64,000 bases of DNA from an uncultured Chitinophaga sp. (GTDB taxonomy: Bacteria > Bacteroidota > Bacteroidia > Cytophagales > Cyclobacteriaceae): assembly GCA_902168205.1 (NCBI GenBank), contig CABHOK010000002.1, positions 434,001 to 498,000 of the forward strand, written 5' to 3'. Made by a program: the position numbers and the translations under genes. Positions 50,383 through 59,760 of this stretch are shown here, one piece after another. The notes under the pieces are model-generated. The model was not told the origin of the DNA and did not search any database. It saw only the letters and a program-made list of their open reading frames with translations. Within the stretch, counting starts at the first letter, position 1; every line of letters begins with the position of its first letter.

Positions 50383-52998
50383 GTGAGGAGACAACCTGAT
50401 ATACCACCCCGGCTGGCGACATGGTTACTGCATCGCTTTCTGCGCGATGACCTCGCGGAAGATGTAGGCGGTGATCTGGAAGAACGGTTTTATACGCTCA
50501 GGGAAAACACATCGCGCCTGCGTGCTCAAACAGATTATTGGTACCAGGTGTTGTTCTATATACGACCCTTCGCTATACGTAAACGCTCGCGACAACCCCA
50601 ACTATACCGCGCTATGTATAAAAATTACTTCACCACTTCATTGCGTGCCATGAAGAAGAACAAGCTTCATGCGGCTATCAACATTGCAGGTCTTTCCGTA
50701 GGTATGACCGTTGCTATTATTATAGGTCTGTGGATCAAAGATGAACTCTCCTATGAAAAGCACTTCGATAACTATAGCAGCATAGGACGTGTATTACAAA
50801 ACGTTACTAACAATGGACACGTGGACACCTGGTGGTCGGTGCCGTGGCCACTGGCTGACGAGTTACGAAAGAAGTATGGTGATAACTTTACGCATGTAGT
50901 ACTTGCAACGGATGCAGAGAATGCCGTTGTTACCTATGAAGATAAGCACCTGTCGCAATCGGGTATATTTGCTGAACCGGACTTTGGCGCGTTGTTTACA
51001 TTGCCCATGGTACAGGGGGGCCACGATGCACTGCAAGATGCATCTTCTGTTCTCATCTCGCAGTCACTTGCCAGAACATACTTTGCGGATGGTGACCCCA
51101 TTGGAAAGATCATAACCATTAACACCACCATGACAGTACATGTGGCGGGTGTTTATAAAGATATACCTGAGCAATCTGAATTTAATAATGTTCATTTTAT
51201 AGCACCGTGGCAATTGCTTTATAATGAATCGGGATGGATAAAAAATATGCACGACCCGTGGCGACCCAATGCGTTTAGCCTGTACGTTGGGTTGGCCGCG
51301 AATCGAAGCTTTGATGCGGTCTCTCTTATGATTAAAGACGCCAAACTTAAAAACCTGAGTACAGAGCTTGCCAAAAAGAAGCCAGCACTCTTTATACACC
51401 CGATGAGCCGGTGGCATCTATACTCTCGCTTTAAAGACGGGTTTCAGGTTGGCGGACTGATTACCTATGTGTGGCTCTTTGCGATTATCGGTGTGTTTGT
51501 TGTGTTGATGGCGTGCATGAACTTTATGAACCTGAGCACGGCACGTTCCGAGAAGCGTGCAAAAGAAGTAGGCATTCGTAAAGCGATCGGTTCTTATCGC
51601 AGTCAGTTGATCCAGCAGTTTTTTAGTGAATCGCTGGTAACCGTACTGTTGTCGTTTACTCTGGCGCTGTTGCTGGTGCAACTTAGTTTGCCAGCTTTTA
51701 ACCTGGTGGCTGGAAAGCAAGCTGCGCTGCCGTGGAGCGACATAACGTTATGGCTATACGCCATCGGCCTGTGCGTGGTTATTGGTTTATTGGCCGGCAG
51801 TTATCCTGCGCTATATCTTTCATCGATTACAGCGCGTCACGCATTGAAGGGGGGCTTCCGTGCGTCCAAAGGATCATCGTGGTCGCGAAAGGTAATGGTG
51901 GTGGTGCAGTTTACAGTGTCGGTAACCATGATCATTGGTACAGCTGTTGTGTTTCGGCAAATACAGCATGCCAAGAACAGACCGATCGGGTATGAGACTG
52001 ATGGGCTGGTAGCAGTACAGACGAATTCAAGTGAACTTCATAAACACATTGATGCCGTACGAAATGAGTTGCAGCAGGCGCGTTTTATTGTAGATGTAGC
52101 GGAAGCGGGTTCGCCAACAACGGAATCATGGTCGTCTACCAGCGCCATTAAATGGGATGGTAAAGATCCGGACCTCTCGGTAGATTTCTCCAACGTAGGT
52201 GTGTCGGCTAATTATGGTAAAACGATTGGATGGGAAATTGCGCAAGGCCGTGACTTTAACCGCGATATACTCAGCGACTCCAATGCGTTTATTGTCAATG
52301 AGACTGCTGCAAACTATATGGGATTTACCACACCGGTAGGAGAGGTTGTGTATTGGTATGACCAGCCCATTAAAATTGTAGGCGTAATAAAAGATATAGT
52401 GTCCAACTCTCCGTTTGAACCGGTTAAGCCTACATTTTATTTTATAGATCCAAATGCTGGTGGCTTTGCATTGTTCCGTATTAGTCCGGATCAGCCCGCC
52501 CAGCAAGCACTCGGTGCTATCGAGCGGGTATATAAAAAGTATAACCCTGAGAAACCTTTTACATTCCGGTTTGTTGATGAAGCCTACGCGCAGAAGTTCG
52601 GCAATGAAGAACGCATGGGTAAGCTGGCCGGTATATTTACTTCGCTTGCAATCTTTATAAGCTGCTTGGGTATATTTGGACTATCATCCTTTATAGCCGA
52701 GCAACGTACCAAGGAGATTGGCATTCGCAAGGTACATGGCGCTACGGTATTCCAGGTGTGGAGAATGGTGTCGACTGATTTTGTAGTGCTTGTAGTTGTA
52801 GCGTGTTGCATTGCTATGCCGGTTGCGTATTGGCTGGCCTCGCAGTGGGTAACGCGATATACCTACCACACCAACGTATCGTGGTTTATACCCGTGTTTG
52901 CCGCTTTAACTATACTTCTTATTACGCTGGTCACTGTAAGCTGGCATACTGTACAGGCAGCCAAAACGAATCCCGTGAAAAGTTTACGAACAGAGTAA
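50383..52998 (+). CDS. FtsX-like ABC permease with prefix domain, 871 aa
   Basis: MacB/FtsX-type permease. A cytosolic prefix domain (about 1-65; PPRLATWLLHRFLRDDLAEDVGGDLEERF) precedes the first helix (LHAAINIAGLSVGMTVAIIIGLWI). A large MacB periplasmic domain, three central helices, a second periplasmic domain and three terminal helices follow. FtsX cores VGIRKAIGSYRSQLIQQFFSES and IGIRKVHGATVFQVWRMVS are visible. The start is taken as GTG two bases after the PadR stop, matching the prefix-domain family. No ATPase gene is adjacent; such proteins may move or sense lipids or peptides under PadR control. Confidence 0.88.
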   Translation: MRRQPDIPPRLATWLLHRFLRDDLAEDVGGDLEERFYTLRENTSRLRAQTDYWYQVLFYIRPFAIRKRSRQPQLYRAMYKNYFTTSLRAMKKNKLHAAINIAGLSVGMTVAIIIGLWIKDELSYEKHFDNYSSIGRVLQNVTNNGHVDTWWSVPWPLADELRKKYGDNFTHVVLATDAENAVVTYEDKHLSQSGIFAEPDFGALFTLPMVQGGHDALQDASSVLISQSLARTYFADGDPIGKIITINTTMTVHVAGVYKDIPEQSEFNNVHFIAPWQLLYNESGWIKNMHDPWRPNAFSLYVGLAANRSFDAVSLMIKDAKLKNLSTELAKKKPALFIHPMSRWHLYSRFKDGFQVGGLITYVWLFAIIGVFVVLMACMNFMNLSTARSEKRAKEVGIRKAIGSYRSQLIQQFFSESLVTVLLSFTLALLLVQLSLPAFNLVAGKQAALPWSDITLWLYAIGLCVVIGLLAGSYPALYLSSITARHALKGGFRASKGSSWSRKVMVVVQFTVSVTMIIGTAVVFRQIQHAKNRPIGYETDGLVAVQTNSSELHKHIDAVRNELQQARFIVDVAEAGSPTTESWSSTSAIKWDGKDPDLSVDFSNVGVSANYGKTIGWEIAQGRDFNRDILSDSNAFIVNETAANYMGFTTPVGEVVYWYDQPIKIVGVIKDIVSNSPFEPVKPTFYFIDPNAGGFALFRISPDQPAQQALGAIERVYKKYNPEKPFTFRFVDEAYAQKFGNEERMGKLAGIFTSLAIFISCLGIFGLSSFIAEQRTKEIGIRKVHGATVFQVWRMVSTDFVVLVVVACCIAMPVAYWLASQWVTRYTYHTNVSWFIPVFAALTILLITLVTVSWHTVQAAKTNPVKSLRTE

Positions 52999-53118
52999 TG
53001 GGACAAGTTGATACCGCTTGTAGCACGATGGAAAGCTAAACGATTTTCTTCTCTCTCTTCTCACAGAAATTGGTTATAATGGACTCCTGAATAATCTGGA
53101 GTACAAGATCAGTTTGTG

Positions 53119-53931
53119 ATGGCTATTGAGCGAAGAAAATCATTTATTCATTATTTGCCTGTTTACGGATGTATTTCAACCGGATTGATCTATACAGCGA
53201 TCGGCGTCATCGCATTGCTTTCATTTTTTAAAGTGAGACACGGTGGCGCGGATGAAGGCAGTATGCTCGCGTTAATCAATGACTATGTTGTGGGAAAGAT
53301 CTTTATAGGGATTGTCCTTGCAGGAACGCTGTGCTATATAATCTGGAGATTTTATGAAGCCGTTACGGATCCGTACGAATACGGGCGAAACGTATCAGGT
53401 ATAGCAAAGCGCACCGGCATTTGTCTCAGTACCATTGCTGATGTGATGATTGTGAATACTGCTATACGCGTGCTGCTGGGTACGACTCACATTGCCTTGG
53501 ACGGTCAACCGCGCGAAGAGCAGGAAAAGATAGCTTCGTTATTGAATGAGTCGTGGGGAGATGAACTCGTCATCACCATGGGCTTACTGGTTATAGTCAC
53601 TGCTATTATACAGTTGGTATATGGCGTAACAAAAGGATATAAAGAGCGCATCGATATAGATCACTTCAGTCGTGGAATACAAGTGGTTACGCATGGTTTG
53701 GCGTGGACCGGATATATAGCACGCGGCATCATTCTGGGAATCATTGGCTTTTTCCTGACAAAAGCAGGCTTTATAGCCAATGCAAAAGTTGTTGTCAACA
53801 CCGACAAAGCCTTTGACTTTATCGGAGATCATATAGGACACGCGTATTTCATTCTGGTAGCCCTCGGTACAATCTGCTACGGAATCTTCATGTTTATACT
53901 TGGTGTTGCTTATGATACGGATAAGGATTGA
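53119..53931 (+). CDS. DUF1206 membrane protein, 270 aa
   Basis: Six hydrophobic segments in three pairs, each a DUF1206 repeat of about 75 residues (YGCISTGLIYTAIGVIALLSF; TGICLSTIADVMIVNTAIRVLL; GYIARGIILGIIGFFLTKAGF). The paired Y/G-R positions recur. Inner membrane; function unknown. ATG chosen one codon inside a GTG. No TGA-N6-TCA site is seen upstream. Confidence 0.9.
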   Translation: MAIERRKSFIHYLPVYGCISTGLIYTAIGVIALLSFFKVRHGGADEGSMLALINDYVVGKIFIGIVLAGTLCYIIWRFYEAVTDPYEYGRNVSGIAKRTGICLSTIADVMIVNTAIRVLLGTTHIALDGQPREEQEKIASLLNESWGDELVITMGLLVIVTAIIQLVYGVTKGYKERIDIDHFSRGIQVVTHGLAWTGYIARGIILGIIGFFLTKAGFIANAKVVVNTDKAFDFIGDHIGHAYFILVALGTICYGIFMFILGVAYDTDKD

Positions 53932-53982
53932 GGAGGCTTTCATCTTTTGGGGCCAATAAATACCTTGGATAAAATTGAAATA

Positions 53983-54489
53983 ATGGACAGACTAATGTCA
54001 AATTGCGAAAGTACTTTTAATGAATTGTCCCAATTCACATCAGATATTTTATCGATGGGAAGACCTATTATAGACGACAGGCTTGAAGTTTTTGAGGTAA
54101 AGATTGGCTACAACCTTCCTGTTGATTTTAAGTTCTTTCTGAAAAGATCCAACGGATTTTCGCTGGTAGGAACGGAGGTCTTTGGCATCGGTAATGAATT
54201 TAAAGCTTCATCACTTGATGCTATATATGATTTTGAACACAAGGAAGTTCATGCAAAAATGCCACATCATTTCTTGCCGTTCTCGAATGATGGCCGAGGT
54301 AATCACTATTGTCTGGATTTGAGTCGCTTAACGGACCGGGCTTCTCCAGTTGTATTTTGGCAGTGGGATTATGAGTACGCCTCACTTGAAGAGGTTGAAA
54401 CCTGTAGCGATAGTTTTGTTTTATGGGTTAAAGAAGTAATGATTGATTGGACTCTGGAGACATATAATTACGATGGTTCAGAAAAATGA
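53983..54489 (+). CDS. SMI1/KNR4 (SUKH-1) family protein, 168 aa
   Basis: SUKH superfamily: VFEVKIGYNLPVDFKFFLKRSNGFSLVGTEVFGIG (core with LP-x-D-F-K-F-F-L and NG), then LPFSNDGRGNHYCLDLSRL and VVFWQWDYEY, the family pattern. SUKH proteins are often immunity proteins against contact-dependent toxins, but orphan members are common. No toxin gene is adjacent, so an immunity role is not supported here. The ATG giving MDRLMSN is used; a further ATG lies 12 codons upstream. Confidence 0.88.
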   Translation: MDRLMSNCESTFNELSQFTSDILSMGRPIIDDRLEVFEVKIGYNLPVDFKFFLKRSNGFSLVGTEVFGIGNEFKASSLDAIYDFEHKEVHAKMPHHFLPFSNDGRGNHYCLDLSRLTDRASPVVFWQWDYEYASLEEVETCSDSFVLWVKEVMIDWTLETYNYDGSEK

Positions 54490-54524
54490 AACCTATCCCT
54501 GTCGCAAGTTTAGCGAAGCGTAAC

Positions 54525-54956
54525 TTAGTGACGATATTGTCTCAAGTTTATAACTTGAGACGACCATCTTTGTAATAGCCGGTAAAAAGCAATCGGTATA
54601 CCGAACAAAGCCAACGGCACTAACGCCCACAGATTTCCCGACATTAAATCATAAGCAGCCAGCATTTCTGTAAATGTTAAATGGCTAAAGAAGCGCCCCA
54701 TCGCCAGTTCAAACAATACAGTGAGCATTGCCCAACACAAGCCCGTTAACCATGCGCCTTGCGAAGACGTGATTGATAATTTCTTAAAGACAATCGCTAT
54801 ATATACCGATAAGAACACTATCAGTGACAGCGTTGAAAGCTGGTGTGCCCTGAAGTTGTTGAAATAATCCAATAAAAAGAATTGACGGAGTGCTCCATTG
54901 GCAATGCCTATAAAAGGCATTGGTAGCCAGGCTATAACTGTTCTTGAGAGATTCAT
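54525..54956 (-). CDS. Small multi-pass membrane protein, 143 aa
   Basis: Not recognised with certainty. Four hydrophobic segments (about 5-22, 38-57, 64-84, 103-123) with polar loops, short charged N-terminus, basic C-terminus. An upstream in-frame extension would run through a 28-bp palindrome, so the ATG just after the palindrome was taken. A second long palindrome overlaps the last codons. No close neighbour on this strand. Confidence 0.6.
   Translation of the reverse strand: MNLSRTVIAWLPMPFIGIANGALRQFFLLDYFNNFRAHQLSTLSLIVFLSVYIAIVFKKLSITSSQGAWLTGLCWAMLTVLFELAMGRFFSHLTFTEMLAAYDLMSGNLWALVPLALFGIPIAFYRLLQRWSSQVINLRQYRH
54539..54561. repeat. Perfect palindrome at the 3' end of the small membrane protein gene
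   Basis: GTCTCAAGTT-TAT-AACTTGAGAC, 10-bp arms; inside the last codons. Related in core (CTCAAGT/ACTTGAG) to the palindrome at the gene's 5' end. Confidence 0.7.
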
Positions 54957-54960
54957 TTTA

Positions 54961-54988
54961 TTATCTTGAAGTATATACTTCAAGATAA
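54961..54988. repeat. 28-bp perfect palindrome upstream of the small membrane protein gene
   Basis: TTATCTTGAAGTAT followed by its exact complement, four bases before the start codon. Could be an operator or an RNA hairpin over the translation start. Confidence 0.75.
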
Positions 54989-55134
54989 TAACGGAGACAT
55001 TGTTAATTGTTGATGAATAACATGATCCATCAATGATATAAATCAGGAATATCGTAAGCGGTGTAAAAAACAAAGGGAACCATGCAGTCCCCTTTATCAA
55101 TCTAAAACCTGTAAGTGTGCTATGTTTAGGTTGA

Positions 55135-57426
55135 TTACTTTTTAAGTATCAACGTAGATGGTGCATCGGCCAGTGATTTGTTTTTGGATTGCACCATTTT
55201 TGTCCAGGTGGAAATACTGATCATCAGCAGATCGTTTGCCTGGAATTGCTCGGGTATAATTTCGTTAGACGATACCAGCGAGATGTGATTCGGAGCGATC
55301 AATTCAATCTGGCGGATTCGTTCCTTTATAGCCGGATTTGTTTTCAATGCACCCGTAAGCTCCACGATAATTACCTGCGACTTGTTGTTTGAGATAAAAC
55401 GTTGCACATAGTCGAGCAGGAATGCATCTTCCGTTTCACCAATCGTTACGAGAATGCGATCGGCTGTAGTAAAGTCTTTATCGATAAATACACCGACAGG
55501 AACATCCGCTTTATCGAGTATCGTACTGGTTCTCGGATCAAGCGCAGAGTCGGGGAGACCTGTGCCCAGGCTTGGGTGTTTATCAAACAGTTTATCCGGC
55601 TGGAAGATGCGCGTGGTAAAGCCGAGTATATTTCCAAGCAGTGTTCCCTGGTATATAGATTTACCCACACCGATCAACAGGAGATCATAATTACCTTTGT
55701 TAGCAATCTCGGCGATATCAGATTCGAGGTCGGAGGTAGCTTTGAACATCGTGTTCACTCTCCGGTTCAGTTCTCTTGATTCTTCCAACACTGGCAGAAA
55801 GCTTTCGCGTTCGTATTCTTCAATGTTATAATGATGCAAATCATTGGTAGGCGATAAGTGCATCGTAGTAAGTTCAGCACTTCCGTTGAGTTGTTTGGTA
55901 AAGCTGTGAGCAAGGCGCAGCAGTGTGCGGCCACTATCCGGATTGGCAAATGAAATAAGAACTTTGAACAACCCCGGGTCAATTACTTTTGCAGGTATAG
56001 CGGCATCTTTGTCTTTGAAGAAATGATTGATAAGATCGAGCGCAGGCCCCGTCATCATGGTAGTGACCAGCGCCATAATCACCATCATGGCAAATACTTC
56101 AGGCGTTAGCACACCTAAATCGTATCCTATATTTAACACGACAAGCTCCATAAGACCACGCGTATTCATGAGCGCTCCTATCGCCAGACTATCTTTCCAG
56201 CTTTGTCCTACAAACTTGGCAGCGATGGCACTTCCGAAAAACTTACCGGTTACGGCTACGAGTATAATGATACCGGCTGTCCACCATAATGATGGTTCAT
56301 TCAGCAAACCGATTTGAGTACGCAGGCCGGTGAACACAAAGAAGAGCGGGAGTAACAATACAACGGATACATCTTCTACCTTTTCAATGAATATATTTCT
56401 AAACTTGGCGTTTTCCGGTATAATGGCGCCTGTCATGAACGCACCAAACAAGGCATGTATACCGATGAGCTCTGTAACATACGAAGAGAGTATAAGTGTG
56501 AGAAAGAAGATGGCTACGATCGGTTGACTTAAATTTTCACGCGATGTATGCAGATCTCCGATGCGTTTTAAAAATGGTCTCACCACTTTCAGCATGACAA
56601 GCACATAGCCAACGGCCATGAGTATAATAAACAGGGAGCTGCCAAACGAACCGGCTTTAACGATAGCGATAACAGCAGCCAATATACACCATGCTGTGAT
56701 ATCGTCAGCAGCGGCACACGTAATGACGATGGTGCCGAGTTTTGTCTTTTGTATACCGCGTTCCTGTACAATACGGGCCAGCACCGGGAACGCTGTTATA
56801 CTCATGGCTATACCCATGAACAATGCGAATGAAGTAAAATTTATATTCTGCGGAGCGAAAGTTTCATACGTGAAGTATGCAAAGCTAACCCCCAAAGCAA
56901 AAGGAACAATAATACTCGCGTGACTCACCACCACCGCATCGTGTGCCTTGTTGCGTAATACGGTGAGGTCAAGTTCCATACCGATCACGAACATGAACAG
57001 GATCAAACCGATCTGGCTGAGGAGTTGAAGATTTCCTAATGACTGCGCAGGAAAAAGTGTAGTAGCAAAGTCAGGGAAATATAGTCCGAGCAACGAAGGA
57101 CCGAGTATTATACCGGCAATTACTTCACCTACCACAGAGGGTTGTCTTATTTTCCGCGAGATATACCCGAAGAACCTGGCAGCGATGATAATGGAAACAA
57201 TTTGTGCCAGCAATATGGCGAGCGGATGTTTGAAGCCGTGCTCGAGGCCATGAATAAAGTCTGTCCAGTAGTTATTATCTGTGGCAGATGTTACGATCTG
57301 CCGGCCCGTCTGTAATTGATTGGTGCCCTTTTGTAAGATGAAGTAAATGAAGGAAGCGAATGCACCAATTACGATCACATAAAATGCAATCTTCTTGGTG
57401 TTGTTAACGGAAGAAATGTCTTGCAT
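55135..57426 (-). CDS. Kef/CPA2-type cation:proton antiporter with C-terminal Usp-like domain, 763 aa
   Basis: About 13 hydrophobic segments over residues 15-490, beginning with an extra N-terminal helix and an exported loop. The CPA2 core shows RQPSVVGEVIAGIILGPSLLG, FMFVIGMELDL, and TCAAADDITAWCILA (conserved Asp pair in the ion site). LMNTRGLMELVVLNIGYDLGVL is also typical. Residues about 510-763 form a cytosolic Usp/nucleotide-binding-like region. Exchanges Na or K for H in the inner membrane. Monocistronic; no stress operator found upstream. Confidence 0.93.
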   Translation of the reverse strand: MQDISSVNNTKKIAFYVIVIGAFASFIYFILQKGTNQLQTGRQIVTSATDNNYWTDFIHGLEHGFKHPLAILLAQIVSIIIAARFFGYISRKIRQPSVVGEVIAGIILGPSLLGLYFPDFATTLFPAQSLGNLQLLSQIGLILFMFVIGMELDLTVLRNKAHDAVVVSHASIIVPFALGVSFAYFTYETFAPQNINFTSFALFMGIAMSITAFPVLARIVQERGIQKTKLGTIVITCAAADDITAWCILAAVIAIVKAGSFGSSLFIILMAVGYVLVMLKVVRPFLKRIGDLHTSRENLSQPIVAIFFLTLILSSYVTELIGIHALFGAFMTGAIIPENAKFRNIFIEKVEDVSVVLLLPLFFVFTGLRTQIGLLNEPSLWWTAGIIILVAVTGKFFGSAIAAKFVGQSWKDSLAIGALMNTRGLMELVVLNIGYDLGVLTPEVFAMMVIMALVTTMMTGPALDLINHFFKDKDAAIPAKVIDPGLFKVLISFANPDSGRTLLRLAHSFTKQLNGSAELTTMHLSPTNDLHHYNIEEYERESFLPVLEESRELNRRVNTMFKATSDLESDIAEIANKGNYDLLLIGVGKSIYQGTLLGNILGFTTRIFQPDKLFDKHPSLGTGLPDSALDPRTSTILDKADVPVGVFIDKDFTTADRILVTIGETEDAFLLDYVQRFISNNKSQVIIVELTGALKTNPAIKERIRQIELIAPNHISLVSSNEIIPEQFQANDLLMISISTWTKMVQSKNKSLADAPSTLILKK

Positions 57427-57738
57427 ATAAACCAGATTTTAGAGCAGGCATACAACCGAGGGCGTGTTGCAGTTGCCTTGCGGAATAAATGATCTTTTAA
57501 AACGTGGGCAATTTAGAGAATCACGTCAGAGTAGTACAGGCAGCGATTGCAAATATGTAATAAGGACGGAAAATTCTGCAATGAAAGTCGCGGTGCCTGC
57601 GCAGTTTCGAAAAGATGATCGGTATTGTGCGAGGCGTAATTACAGCTTTTTCCGGAGTTGTTACATTTCTTTGGCACCTTGTTGCAACAGTGCCAGGCCG
57701 CATTATGCTGTAAGCCACCTTTGCGCGAAAAAAGTAAA

Positions 57739-58224
57739 GTGAAAAAATATAGTTTACTGCTGGTCGTGTTTCTGTTTGTATTCGCGCAAGGGTTTGGTCA
57801 GGATTTAAAAACAAGTGCAGGTATAGGGATATATCCTACCGGTACGGAGACCGGGCTTGGTTATCGTTCATCCCGAACCGATCGCTGGGCGATTGATGTA
57901 CGCATTACAAAGGCAAACGCCTTTACTGAACCGAAGGGAGGTACGCTGATAAACGAAGCTTCATGGATATACCGCATTGCCTATTACGAGCGTGTACGTT
58001 TTCATGCAGGTATAGGGGCGCGTGCCGACTGGAATTTTGATAAAACACAATCGCATCGCTTCGGGCTGGTTACTCCGCTGGGAGTTGAAGCCTTTCCATT
58101 CCCGTTTCAAAATGCCGGATTATTTTTTGAAGCGGCTCCATTCGGAACGCGCGCAAGTTCTGGTAATATCAATCTCGGTATACGAACGGTGGCAGGCTTT
58201 GTGTTTTACTTCGTGAAGAAGTGA
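57739..58224 (+). CDS. Hypothetical exported outer-membrane-like protein, 161 aa
   Basis: No family recognised. GTG start chosen because the signal peptide (VKKYSLLLVVFLFVFAQGFGQ) begins there; the frame is open upstream. The mature part has alternating strands with aromatic ends (RVRFHAGIGARADWNF, SGNINLGIRTVAGFVFYF), fitting a small barrel. A near-palindrome TGGCACcTTGTTGCAACAgTGCCA lies at 57670-57693. Confidence 0.65.
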   Translation: MKKYSLLLVVFLFVFAQGFGQDLKTSAGIGIYPTGTETGLGYRSSRTDRWAIDVRITKANAFTEPKGGTLINEASWIYRIAYYERVRFHAGIGARADWNFDKTQSHRFGLVTPLGVEAFPFPFQNAGLFFEAAPFGTRASSGNINLGIRTVAGFVFYFVKK

Positions 58225-58715
58225 AATATAGTTTTCATGCCATGCGGCTGGTGGGAGCCTGGTAACTGTTTAGTACGAACAGCGTTTATCACCGGTTATA
58301 TCGTATATGGAATTGGTATAGCTATTTATATTTTGTATAGGTATTGCTATACGGGTATGATCGCAACGAATCAAATTTACAATCGGATAATGAAGTTGGC
58401 TTCATCCGGTTTTGTGCCATAAGCGCGATGCTTAGTGCCGTAACTACATTTTTGCTGTGGCTGTTGCCGAAACTATATACACCTCCGGAAACATTCGAGG
58501 CGGGCGTAATGATGTATACCAACCTGTACTATATAATACGGTTGTGGGTTAATTTTATACATACACCACTAGCGCTGAAGTAAAGAATATATTTCGCCTT
58601 AACTCGCAATAGGGATAGGAATGGAAAGCCCGAAGCGCGTGAGGTTGGTGCGCGGGCCGGACTTGGAGTGGATAGCCCGGGCCGAAGGCATTGCCCAACC
58701 TCTAAACATAGAGAT
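58225..58715. other. Gene-poor stretch with GC-rich hairpin element
   Basis: Very TATA-rich first part with short overlapping frames that I do not trust as genes, then a GC-rich REP-like hairpin. No RNA gene recognised. Confidence 0.5.
58641..58702. repeat. REP-like GC-rich hairpin element
   Basis: GAGGTTGG pairs with CCAACCTC across 62 bp, with an inner CGGGC/GCCCG stem. The phrases GGAAAGCCCGAAGCGCG (just before) and GGATAGCCCGGGCCGAAGGC are variant copies. GC content is far above its surroundings. Looks like an interspersed palindromic repeat; only this copy is in the window. Confidence 0.55.
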
Positions 58716-58913
58716 CTATTTGAAAATATTGCTGTCGGCAACCATCTTTTTGTATTCGGGCAGAATCTTTTCGTACAACGCTTCGTCTGCACGCTTCAAT
58801 GTATTCATCAACCCACCGATGCCGGAGTCTTTCAGTGACACACGTTGTGCACGGATGTCTTCCATTTTTTTTCGGATCGTTCCTTCCAATTTAAGCAGTT
58901 CTCGTTCGGTCAT
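58716..58913 (-). CDS. Hypothetical coiled-coil protein, 65 aa
   Basis: Not recognised. Helical and charged (MTERELLKLEGTIRKKMEDIRAQR, then MNTLKRADEALYEKILPEYKKM). The ATG giving MTEREL is used; another lies eight codons upstream. The GC-rich hairpin lies immediately beyond its 3' end. Confidence 0.5.
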   Translation of the reverse strand: MTERELLKLEGTIRKKMEDIRAQRVSLKDSGIGGLMNTLKRADEALYEKILPEYKKMVADSNIFK

Positions 58914-59110
58914 TGAATTAAGTCTTTGGTGCTGCAAAAATAGAGTAAAGATTCGATCTCGTCATGATGCATTCTTTTTGTGCTCATAATCAGGAAGATA
59001 TACACGTTGTCTACCGTTATGTCTTACCCTTGCCCACTATTTTGTCGATTGGCGATCCGTGTTATTGCGCGGGCGTTCTGCTAAAGTTGCTGCTTTAAAT
59101 TTAAAACAGT

Positions 59111-59659
59111 ATGGCGCAGTTTGTTTCGTTTGATCCTGCCGTGAAAGTGATCGGGCAGTCGATATTATTATTTGCCAACGCGATGGATTTTGGCAAGGAA
59201 GAACGGATTGAAATTCTTGAAAAACATGGTCTCAGGAACCTCGATGCAAATCAGTGGTATGATCTGCAAAAGTGGCTTGATGCTTTCAAAGAACTTTCGG
59301 AAGGAATCTGGGCATCTACATTATTTATTATTGGAAAGGAAATCCCGGGGAATGCCAAATTTCCTCCGCAGATTGATTCGCTCGAGAAGGCATTGTATAG
59401 TATAAATGTAGCCTACCACATGAATCACAGCGAAGGTGATATTGGAATTTATGACGTTATGTTGTTTGATGCAGTGCAGAGAAAGGCTGTGATCTTGTGT
59501 CGTAATCCGTACCCCAGTGATTTCGATCGTGGTATACTTGCAGCCATTGTAGAGCGTTTTAAACCTGCAGATTCCGTAACAACCGATGTAACACTTGACC
59601 TTACAAAAGAGTCGAGACTAAACGGGGCGGATAGCTGCACGTATCTTATCTCGTGGTAA
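59111..59659 (+). CDS. Conserved hypothetical protein, 182 aa
   Basis: Family not named by me. Distinct motifs suggest a ligand-binding domain: VIGQSILLFANAMDFGKEERIEILEKHGL, NQWYDLQKWLDAFKEL, AYHMNHSEGDIGIYDV, and LCRNPYPSDFDRGIL. The chain ends in SCTYLISW. The layout (helical first half, then a beta domain with a conserved NPYP) recalls V4R/heme-NO-like sensor domains, which is speculative. Soluble, single gene with its own terminator. Confidence 0.7.
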   Translation: MAQFVSFDPAVKVIGQSILLFANAMDFGKEERIEILEKHGLRNLDANQWYDLQKWLDAFKELSEGIWASTLFIIGKEIPGNAKFPPQIDSLEKALYSINVAYHMNHSEGDIGIYDVMLFDAVQRKAVILCRNPYPSDFDRGILAAIVERFKPADSVTTDVTLDLTKESRLNGADSCTYLISW

Positions 59660-59680
59660 GAATATAAATATATAGTGAAA

Positions 59681-59724
59681 GAGCCTTCTTCTGACTAGTC
59701 CGAAGAGGGCTCTTATTTTTTTTT
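59681..59724 (+). terminator. Rho-independent terminator
   Basis: GAGCCTTCTTC and GAAGAGGGCTC (one G-U) followed by TTATTTTTTTTT. Confidence 0.85.
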
Positions 59725-59760
59725 GCGTGCCTTTGTAACAACACTATATATTATATAGCG

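Noticed and set aside
53983-54489. SUKH protein as part of a toxin-immunity locus
   Set aside because: No polymorphic toxin, secretion or second immunity gene nearby.
58237-58583. Two overlapping rightward frames in the TATA-rich stretch
   Set aside because: Biased composition (Ile/Tyr from TATA words), no conserved motif, no plausible start context.
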